A program made the position numbers and the translations under genes. 64,000 nucleotides of DNA from Microlunatus endophyticus (lineage in GTDB: Bacteria > Actinomycetota > Actinomycetes > Propionibacteriales > Propionibacteriaceae), in the NCBI RefSeq assembly GCF_014646195.1, contig NZ_BMMZ01000005.1, positions 294,368-358,367 of the forward strand, written 5' to 3'. Shown here one piece after another: positions 58,770 to 64,000 of this stretch (its first letter is position 1; the number at the start of each line of letters is the position of its first letter). A model generated the notes under the pieces. It did not search any database. It saw nothing but the letters and a program-made list of their open reading frames with translations, and was not told the origin of the DNA.

Positions 58770-59393
58770 TCAACGTGAGAGACCGGACTCGAAGGCGTCG
58801 GCGAGAACCGTTCTCGCGATCCCGCGGTCGCGGGCAGCGTCGATCGAACACAGCACCGCCCCAGGCGCGAAGTGCGTCCACCACGTGGTCCTGACCGGCA
58901 GTACCACGGCACAACCGTGGACCGCACCAGGGTTGACCTGGTGCTGCCGCGCCACCTGCTCGGCCATCGCCCGTACGGTGTCGTAGTCGAACTGGCCGGG
59001 CCGACCGTCAGGTGGCATCTGCAGAGCACTCCGCCGGGTGCCGGCCCAGCGAATGGCGTTTTCGAAGGTCGCCCGCGCTGCCTCACGTAACGCGGGGCTG
59101 CCTACCAGCGAGTCAAAGGCCGGCGGATCAAACACCGCCTGGTGCTCGGCAAGTCGTTGCAGCAGAACCTGCTGATCCATGCTGGTCGGCTTGTGCTGCC
59201 ACTGCCGGACGATGACGGAAACGATCCGCAGCCACCAATCGGTCCACGCCGCGCCCGCGGCATCATGCTGGCCAAAGCCCACTAGATCCCGGTGATCATG
59301 AAGCGACCCATCATCCAGGCGAGGAGGGGCGTCGGGTCGCTCCATGATCGGCAGACCGACATAGTCACGGACAAACAGCGCTACCAACGGCAT
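58770..59393 (-). CDS. Uncharacterised protein, 207 aa
   Basis: No family recognised. MPLVALFVRDYVGLPIMERP at the start, then a Trp/His-rich centre (AAWTDWWLRIVSVIVRQWQH, QVLLQRLAEHQAVFDPPAFD) and ALREAARATFENAIRWAGTR. The end reads VVLPVRTTWWTHFAPGAVLC, ARDRGIARTVLADAFESGLS. Soluble, mostly helical. ATG at 59393; two in-frame ATGs 18 and 17 codons upstream (59447) are alternatives. Last gene of a three-gene minus-strand group with the split gene and the coiled-coil gene. Confidence 0.6.
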   Translation of the reverse strand: MPLVALFVRDYVGLPIMERPDAPPRLDDGSLHDHRDLVGFGQHDAAGAAWTDWWLRIVSVIVRQWQHKPTSMDQQVLLQRLAEHQAVFDPPAFDSLVGSPALREAARATFENAIRWAGTRRSALQMPPDGRPGQFDYDTVRAMAEQVARQHQVNPGAVHGCAVVLPVRTTWWTHFAPGAVLCSIDAARDRGIARTVLADAFESGLSR

Positions 59394-59532
59394 CTCTTCG
59401 ATACCCTCCGTGAATTGCCACGATGCCGATCCCGCCTGCTGCATCACGGCTCGATCCTCGCCGTCGGATCTCTATTGGTCAATGCGCCCGGGCACGATGA
59501 TCCGCACGTCGACCCCATGAACGAGTCGAAGG

Positions 59533-60062
59533 CTACTGATTCGTCTCATCCTCCAACTCAACGACGGCGGCCGGATCCACCTCGCGCACAGCTTCGGCCG
59601 CCCGCTGCAGCAGTTCGGCCAGTGGAATGCTGGCCGACTGCCATGTCGCCGTGATCCGACCAGGCTGCGACGCGTCGATCTCCGACTCGCCTCGATGACC
59701 AAGCTGAGCTGTGACCGCGGACAGCACTTCGACGATGCGGGCTGATGTGCGCTCCGAGTGCTCGAAAGAACCACCGATCATGACCCGCAACCGGCCGTGG
59801 GCCGGACGCCAATAACGCCCCGACGTCGCCGATGCACTGATCGCCACCTGCGGCCCGAACGTCGGATGCTCGCGCGCCTCGACGGCCGACGCATTCAACT
59901 GCATGAAGACGCATTCAACTGCATGAAGCTGACTTCACGAGCGTCGACGGGTGTGAAAATGACGACGGGAGTGTCATCGGATGCGCCATCCAGCGCGGCC
60001 CGGAGCTCAGCTACGGTCAACGGGGTCGAGTGATGTTCAAACTCGATCTGGGCTGCCACCAT
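59533..60062 (-). pseudogene. Gene split by a 20-bp tandem duplication; intact length would be 169 aa
   Basis: Read from ATG 60062: MVAAQIEFEHHSTPLTVAEL, RAALDGASDDTPVVIFTPVD, AREVSFMQLNAS then SCS and a stop. The stop arises because the 20 bases at 59909-59928 are exactly repeated at 59889-59908. Removing one copy joins the frame to MQLNAS-AVEAREHPTFGPQV, AISASATSGRYWRPAHGRLR ... and continues to the stop at 59533. The start LTVAELRAALDGxxDDTPV is like small actinobacterial DUF6225-type proteins. An ATG at 59904 could restart the second half (123 aa). It overlaps the upstream coiled-coil gene by 26 bp. The C-terminal part is unknown. Confidence 0.75.
59889..59928. repeat. Perfect 20-bp tandem duplication
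   Basis: ACGCATTCAACTGCATGAAG is present twice in tandem (59889-59908 and 59909-59928) without mismatch. Its length is not a multiple of three, so it shifts the frame of the minus-strand gene 59533-60062. Confidence 0.95.
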
Positions 60063-60270
60063 CGTCCTCGCTATCGATGTCGATGCCGAACCGCAGGAGT
60101 TCATCAGTCAGGTCGGATGCCTTTTGACGCGCCCAGTGAACATGCAGCTCGTTGTAAAGCTGGCTGCGCTCATGAATCAGCTCGGCCACTCGATGCTCAA
60201 GCCGCTCGGTGCGTTGCTGTTCGACTGCGAGTTGCTCACGCAGCTGGGCAATTTCGCCGTCAGGCTCCAT
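60037..60270 (-). CDS. Small coiled-coil protein, 77 aa
   Basis: No family recognised. Residues about 5-45 form a heptad-rich helix (IAQLREQLAVEQQRTERLEH, RVAELIHERSQLYNELHVHW) and the tail is acidic (GIDIDSEDDGGSPDRV). ATG at 60270 with GGTGGA 5-6 bases upstream; an ATG three bases earlier (60273) is alternative. First gene of the minus-strand group; overlaps the next gene by 26 bp. Divergent from the AAC(3)-family gene. Confidence 0.65.
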   Translation of the reverse strand: MEPDGEIAQLREQLAVEQQRTERLEHRVAELIHERSQLYNELHVHWARQKASDLTDELLRFGIDIDSEDDGGSPDRV

Positions 60271-60367
60271 CATTCCACCGCCAATTCAGGCGACCGGCCG
60301 GTCGGCGATCACGTTCCTCACTATGTCACGCGGGTCAGACTGCGGCCGGCAGCTACAGTCATGCCGC

Positions 60368-61177
60368 GTGAGTGAAGCAGCGCTGATCGCCGAGACCCCG
60401 ACACCGCGGACACGAGCCTCCATTGCCGAAGATCTGCGCAACGCCGGACTCCAGGCCGGCGACGTACTCGTCCTGCACAGCAGCCTCAAAGCGATCGGCT
60501 GGGTCTCCGGCGGCCCGGTGGCGGTCCTCCTCGCCTTCCAAGACGTCCTGACCGAGACCGGCACCCTGATCGTGCCCACCCATACCTCCAACTTGACCGA
60601 CCCGGCCGACTGGCAGAACCCACCGGTTCCGGCGGATTGGGTGTCGATCATCCAGGAGTCCGTCCCAGCCTTCGATCCCGTACGAACACCCTCACGCCAC
60701 ATGGGCATCATCGCCGAGACACTCCGCACCTGGCCCGGGGTCCGGCGGAGCGCGCATCCTCATGTGTCGTTCGCCGCGTGGGGGCGGTACGCCGAGCAGA
60801 TCACCGAAGATCACCAGCTGGCGTGGTCGATGGGCGAGAACTCACCACTCCATCGCGCCTATCAGCTGGGCGCCAAGATCATGCTGCTCGGCACCCGCAA
60901 CTGCACCAGCCTGCACCTGGCCGAGGCGCTCAGCCGCACAGTCCCAACCACCACGTCAGCCGGCGCAGTCACCCAGCGCGGACGCCGCGTATGGGTGAGC
61001 TTTCCTGACTGGGAATACAGCACCGACAAGTTCCCCGAGATCCTCGACGCCTTCTGTGCACAGCACCACATCGAGAATCAGTTGATCGGCAGTGCGTCGA
61101 CGCTGCTACTGGACCAGCCAGCACTGGTCGACTTCGCAGTCAAGTACCTGCGACAGAATCCGCGACCAGCGGAGTGA
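60368..61177 (+). CDS. Aminoglycoside N3-acetyltransferase family protein, 269 aa
   Basis: AAC(3)-fold acetyl-CoA-dependent N-acetyltransferase (Antibiotic_NAT family). Landmarks: SIAEDLRNAGLQAGDVLVLH, SSLKAIGWVSGG, GTLIVPTHTSNLTDP, FDPVRTPSRHMGIIAETLRT, WPGVRRSAHPHVSFAAWG with the catalytic His in RSAHPHVSF, and ENSPLHRAYQLGAKIMLLG. Whether it modifies aminoglycosides is uncertain; chromosomal relatives often act on other amines. GTG at 60368; TACAGT at 60354-60359 is a -10 box 8 bases before it, so leaderless. The next gene may start in its last codon (GTG 61174) or at 61249. Confidence 0.88.
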   Translation: MSEAALIAETPTPRTRASIAEDLRNAGLQAGDVLVLHSSLKAIGWVSGGPVAVLLAFQDVLTETGTLIVPTHTSNLTDPADWQNPPVPADWVSIIQESVPAFDPVRTPSRHMGIIAETLRTWPGVRRSAHPHVSFAAWGRYAEQITEDHQLAWSMGENSPLHRAYQLGAKIMLLGTRNCTSLHLAEALSRTVPTTTSAGAVTQRGRRVWVSFPDWEYSTDKFPEILDAFCAQHHIENQLIGSASTLLLDQPALVDFAVKYLRQNPRPAE

Positions 61178-61248
61178 CCGGCTTTGGATCCGCAAGTGAT
61201 CTATCGCATCTCTTCCAGTGCAGTAGTCGCTGTGACACGGTGGCGCAC

Positions 61249-61782
61249 ATGCAGAGTGAAGGCGAAGGGGTGAAGCTGCTCGCCCGATCGTGGCAGCAGT
61301 CCGGTGATCGACTTGAGGACCGGTTGGCCGGCCTGACTGATGCCGAGTACCTATGGCTGCCGACGGACGACGGCTGGACGATCCATCCCGATCCGATGCG
61401 TCCGGGACGGTGGACCTACGATTACGACTTCGCGCCGCCTGCGCCCGCTCCAATCACGAGTATTGCCTGGCGGTTGGTCCACATCATCGCCGACAACGAG
61501 ATCTACTGGGAGTACGCGTTCGGTCCGGGCCAACGCACCTTCCCCGACCTGATCGTGCCGGAGACCGCCTCTGCGGCACTCGACGCCTGGCACCACAGCC
61601 GAGCTCCGATCACCGAATGGCTCGCGGACGCGACCGCGGACGATTTGGCCGAGTCGCGGCCCAGCCATCTCGGCGATCCGACGCCAGCCGGCGAGGTCGT
61701 CCGCATCCTGGTCGACGAACAAACCCATCACGGCGCAGAGATCGCGCTCCTGCGTGATCTCTACCTGCGTATTGCCCGCTGA
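61249..61782 (+). CDS. DinB-superfamily protein, 177 aa
   Basis: Four-helix-bundle metal-binding protein of the DinB/YfiT superfamily, which includes mycothiol- or bacillithiol-linked transferases. Motifs: SWQQSGDRLEDRLAGLTDAE, YLWLPTDDGWTIHPDPMRPG, SIAWRLVHIIADNEIYWEYA (first His), VDEQTHHGAEIALLRDLYLR (HHGAE, the other metal His). ATG at 61249 fits the family start; GTG 61174, overlapping the acetyltransferase stop by 4 bp, adds 25 residues and may be the coupled start. Function unknown. Confidence 0.82.
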   Translation: MQSEGEGVKLLARSWQQSGDRLEDRLAGLTDAEYLWLPTDDGWTIHPDPMRPGRWTYDYDFAPPAPAPITSIAWRLVHIIADNEIYWEYAFGPGQRTFPDLIVPETASAALDAWHHSRAPITEWLADATADDLAESRPSHLGDPTPAGEVVRILVDEQTHHGAEIALLRDLYLRIAR

Positions 61783-61871
61783 GCGGCTCCCTCGCGGTCA
61801 CTTGCTCGAGGGACCGGGGCCGCGTTCCTCCAGGACGCCTGCACGGGGGTTGCAGCGCTTACAGTCGGAGG

Positions 61872-62183
61872 ATGGAGCAGACTCCACCAGAGCGGCGCAG
61901 AATCCGGCTCTTTCCCGACCACGGTCGCTACTATCCGCTCTGGGAGAACTCGGCGCCAACCTGGGACGTCGGATACGCGACCTCACCAGAGGACTACGGT
62001 CTGTCGCCGCGCCTGGCTGCGGCGTTGGCCGACTGGCAAGCATTCTGGGAATGTCACGTCGATCCCTTCAAGGGTTGGGATTCCGCCGGCAACCGGCAGC
62101 AGTGGGAGCACGACGGCCATCGGCTCGCCCGGGATTTGCAGACAGAGGTCCACGCCTTCGCCGACGTCCACCCAGAGTTCTGA
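61872..62183 (+). CDS. Uncharacterised small protein, 103 aa
   Basis: MEQTPPERRRIRLFPDHGRY then YPLWENSAPTWDVGYATSPE and DWQAFWECHVDPFKGWDSAG; Trp-rich N-terminal half, helical C-terminus (LARDLQTEVHAFADVHPEF). Similar short proteins are widespread as hypothetical in actinobacteria. TACAGT (61860-61865) lies 6 bases before ATG 61872 with GGAGG directly abutting the ATG, so the mRNA is probably leaderless. The 3' end lies against the methyltransferase pseudogene. Confidence 0.7.
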   Translation: MEQTPPERRRIRLFPDHGRYYPLWENSAPTWDVGYATSPEDYGLSPRLAAALADWQAFWECHVDPFKGWDSAGNRQQWEHDGHRLARDLQTEVHAFADVHPEF

Positions 62184-62189
62184 TGTGAC

Positions 62190-62551
62190 GCCGATCGCGA
62201 TCAGCCGCCGGGTTCGGTCCTTCGCGCGGCGATCGCCGGCCAGCGTCGAGATGAGGAGGGCGGAGAACAGGTCGCAGAGGACCAGTTGGCCGCCACCGTC
62301 GAGCACTCGGGCACACTCCCGTACGCCCAGCAGTTGATCATGCCAATGGTCGAAGGACGTGCTCGACACTACAAGGTCGAAGCAAAATCAGGGATCCGAC
62401 GGGCGTTCGGAGCAAGTTCCACAGCGAGTTCGGCAACTCGGTCGCAGATCTGGTGGTGCATCCGTCCGAGGTAACCATCGTCATAGCCCTCGGCCCGTTC
62501 AGCGAAAGCCATGGCATCTCGGCCAAGCCTCTCCTCGGCGTGACGCTGCAT
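62190..62551 (-). pseudogene. SAM-dependent methyltransferase with motif I deleted
   Basis: N-terminal part: RDAMAFAERAEGYDDGYLGR, MHHQICDRVAELAVELAPNA, RRIPD, which in methyltransferase type 11 proteins leads to VGCGTG. Here FASTL and a stop follow. In the next frame CFDLVVSSTSFDHWHDQLLG and VRECARVLDGGGQLVLCDLF resume, the region after motif I. About 60 residues containing the SAM-binding loop are therefore missing, with a frame change at about 62375. The C-terminus is cut at about 62190 after KDRTRR. It cannot be active. Confidence 0.75.
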
Positions 62552-62585
62552 GACGACCTACCATACGTTTCGCCTCGACTCCGGT

Positions 62586-62954
62586 TCAGGCTCTGGTGCT
62601 ACCTCGCCCTGCATCGTGCTCGTCCAGCCAGCCGTTCAGTTCCTCCATCGTTGAGCCGAAGGCGGAAGCAAGGTCGACGTTGTAGCAGTCGGCCAGCGTG
62701 AGTACCGACCACAGACAGTCGGCCAGTTCGTGCGCGACCTTCGAGTCCAGATCCGGTGTGGCCCGGACGCCGCTCTTGCCCTGGACCAACTTCGACAGGT
62801 CACCAACGTCTCCTACGAACCCGAGCATGATCTCGGCCGGAGTCCACGAGCGGTCGTAGCGATCATGCTCGTACGTCGCGAACCGGGCACGCACCTGGCG
62901 CGCAGATTCCTGCATCTCATGGAATTCCACGCCCCAATCCTGGCAGTTGATCAT
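62586..62954 (-). CDS. MazG-like nucleotide pyrophosphohydrolase domain protein, 122 aa
   Basis: All-alpha NTP-pyrophosphatase family, hydrolysing (d)NTPs to NMPs, Mg-dependent, acting in house-cleaning. EIMLGFVGDVGDLSKLVQGK (the E-x2-E-x12-D... pattern in degenerate form: MLGFVGDVGDLSK) and DSKVAHELADCLWSVLTLAD (ExxD in HELADCLW). Compared with the family EExxE, the first helix has G-D-V-G-D-L, so the metal site is altered. ATG at 62954 gives MINCQDWGVEFHEMQ; an ATG 20 codons upstream exists. No partner. Confidence 0.72.
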   Translation of the reverse strand: MINCQDWGVEFHEMQESARQVRARFATYEHDRYDRSWTPAEIMLGFVGDVGDLSKLVQGKSGVRATPDLDSKVAHELADCLWSVLTLADCYNVDLASAFGSTMEELNGWLDEHDAGRGSTRA

Positions 62955-63096
62955 TCGCCGGAGCGAACGCCTCCCTTCGGCTGTAGCCACAGGAATCTCT
63001 GATCGGCAGGACATGGGGAGAACACGTACGAGCTACTGGGGAGATCTCCGATAATCAGTGGCTCCCTAGTACGCCTATGGTTAGCCTCGGAGGAGG

Positions 63097-63438
63097 ATGA
63101 ATGTCCCCCGTGAGAAGGCCGAGTTCTATGCCAGCCGGTTCCGCTGCCTGGCTCATCCCACCCGGCTCCTGATTCTCCACGTCCTCGCCACCGAGGCGCG
63201 GCCGCTCAGCGTTGGTGAAATCGTGGACCGGGTCGACGTCGGCCAGCCGACTGTGTCTGCCCACCTACGGCGGCTCGTCGAGATGGGCTTCGTGTTGGTC
63301 GAGCATCACGGGACGAGCAGCCTGAATTGGCTGAACACGTGCTACATCGAGAGATTCCCAGCGGCCGCTGAGTTCGTGATGGAGCGTGCCGCGGGAGATC
63401 TGATGTCCGCATCGATCAACGATCCTCGGCGCGACTGA
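63097..63438 (+). CDS. ArsR-family winged-helix regulator, 113 aa
   Basis: Small dimeric regulator: AEFYASRFRCLAHPTRLLIL, HVLATEARPLSVGEIVDRVD, VGQPTVSAHLRRLVEMGFVL (recognition helix), VEHHGTSSLNWLNTCYIERF (wing, HHGT...). The Cys at RCLAHP and NTCYIE could be metal or oxidant sensors but no classic CxC motif exists. ATG at 63097 with GGAGGAGG directly before it. No adjacent target; the phosphotransferase follows 200 bp downstream. Confidence 0.87.
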   Translation: MNVPREKAEFYASRFRCLAHPTRLLILHVLATEARPLSVGEIVDRVDVGQPTVSAHLRRLVEMGFVLVEHHGTSSLNWLNTCYIERFPAAAEFVMERAAGDLMSASINDPRRD

Positions 63439-63641
63439 TCGATCAGCGCGCCCGGACCCCGATGATCATCGAGCTCCCGAAGGGCCGCTGGCCGGGGATA
63501 GTCGTGACCGTATGACTTCAGCCACAAGGAAAGCGCGTCCCTGGCCTGCCAGCTTCCACCGATCTGTCCGAGCCGTCGAATCGGAAGGTCCGTGCGCTAA
63601 CGTCCTGCTGTCCGATTCCGCCAACGCGAACGGGGCAGACG

Positions 63642-63932
63642 CTTGACGACTCCGCCGATCGATCCCGTCGCGCGTCTGCAGGCGACGATGGCCGAGCTGA
63701 ACCTGGTACCGATCGGCCGCCTCACCGGTGGCTTCCGATCCGAGGTCATGTCGGCGCGCACCCCGGACGGGCAAGAGGTCGTGGTGAAGGCCCCTCCAAC
63801 GATCACCGAGGCAGTAGCCGAGGCAGGTGCACTCAACTTGTGGCGGAACACCGGGGCCGCCGTACCGGTTCTGCACTTCGATGATCAACAAGGGGTACTC
63901 GTCCTGGAACGTCTCCGTCCCGGCCTTCCGCT
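63642..63932 (+). pseudogene. Aminoglycoside/hydroxyurea-type phosphotransferase, 5' part, interrupted at the window edge
   Basis: TTG at 63642 opens TPPIDPVARLQATMAELNL, VPIGRLTGGFRSEVMSARTP and VVVKAPPTITEAVAEAGALN, the N-lobe with the ATP Lys in VVVKAP. LERLRPGLPL then ends at about 63932. Past that point the sequence becomes AT-richer and loses family likeness (VLRVINSFTVWDDG), consistent with insertion of a foreign element. The catalytic C-lobe is not seen within the window, so this copy is either interrupted or continues beyond the element. GCTAACGT at 63597-63604 is a promoter-like element. Confidence 0.6.
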
Positions 63933-64000
63933 AGTGTTGCGCGTCATTAATTCGTTTACAGTGTGGGATGATGGTGTATGCCATCAACTGTGTTCGAGGT
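63933..64000 (+). mobile_element. Probable left end of an insertion sequence
   Basis: From 63933 the DNA drops in GC (TGTTGCGCGTCATTAATTCG), interrupts the phosphotransferase and after about 45 bp offers an ATG at 63978 starting MPSTVFE, open to the edge, as a transposase start would. The last intact bases before it are CTAG (63931-63934), a common IS target. Only the left end is in the window, so repeats at both ends cannot be compared. Confidence 0.45.

Noticed and set aside
1..64000. CRISPR array, rRNA, tRNA or riboswitch
   Set aside because: No regularly spaced direct repeats and no conserved RNA segments were recognised; cobA has no visible cobalamin riboswitch.

Overview
The window is high-GC DNA with short gene gaps, many ATGA/GTGA stop-start overlaps and frequent GTG/TTG starts. 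It carries mycothiol-dependent formaldehyde detoxification (mscR), an accessory SecA2, an MprAB-type two-component system, F420-oxidoreductase debris and MMPL/YhgE exporters. Together these point to an actinobacterial chromosome, probably a soil member of Propionibacteriales (Microlunatus-like). The exact genus is inference. No tRNA, rRNA, CRISPR array or prophage was recognised.

Layout. 1-2171: N-terminal 723 residues of secA2 (minus), then a decayed ATPase stretch. 2932-6598: acyl-CoA dehydrogenase with a two-palindrome operator, a DUF4282 membrane protein, an LLM oxidoreductase remnant and a PaiB-like flavoprotein. 6599-10150: branched-chain/2-oxoacid dehydrogenase operon E1alpha-E1beta-E2. 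10373-11315: RIO-type kinase with an odd leader. 11330-15519: sugar ABC importer operon ending in its LacI regulator. 15981-17552: siroheme/cobalamin uroporphyrinogen methyltransferase and a VOC protein. 17708-21588: heterodimeric ABC exporter. 21875-29976: sulfatase, mscR plus its metallo-hydrolase, a double-HTH protein, beta-mannosidase with a divergent TetR gene, and an aldo/keto reductase. 30093-33076: small proteins, a phosphatase, and an SDR-MarR pair behind a perfect 15-bp inverted repeat. 33245-35902: uncharacterised trio (papain-like protein, transglutaminase-like protein, kinase-like phosphotransferase). 36207-38360: membrane proteins and a BlaI/M56 pair. 38413-44256: MMPL exporter fused to a degenerate ABC-ATPase-like tail, a YhgE/Pip protein and their TetR regulator. 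44312-46551: mprA-mprB. 46602-50739: PQQ-like protein, GHL10-type glycosidase, AlkA-like DNA glycosylase.

50736-53678 is a decay zone. A TetR gene and a DHA2-type MFS gene are joined head to head by deletion and both are broken, and an apparent HNH/DUF222 remnant follows. 53679-58694: tRNA/rRNA methyltransferase, GH16-like secreted enzyme, YaaA, YibE/F membrane protein and a solitary EF-Tu domain-2 protein. 58770-64000 is accessory: a small minus-strand operon whose middle gene is split by a perfect 20-bp tandem duplication, an AAC(3)-family acetyltransferase, DinB, a methyltransferase pseudogene that has lost its SAM motif, a MazG-like protein, an ArsR regulator, and a phosphotransferase apparently interrupted by the left end of an insertion sequence at the window edge.

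Functional themes are carbohydrate uptake and breakdown (ABC importer, beta-mannosidase, sulfatase, GHL10, GH16), export/detoxification under dedicated repressors, and envelope stress signalling. The best candidates for something undescribed are the slippage-switchable split gene (59533-60062), the MMPL-NBD fusion (40715-43459), and the peptidase/transglutaminase/kinase trio (33245-35902). Start sites were chosen by Shine-Dalgarno position, overlap with neighbours and family N-termini. All family assignments are from reading the protein sequences and were not tested by database search.
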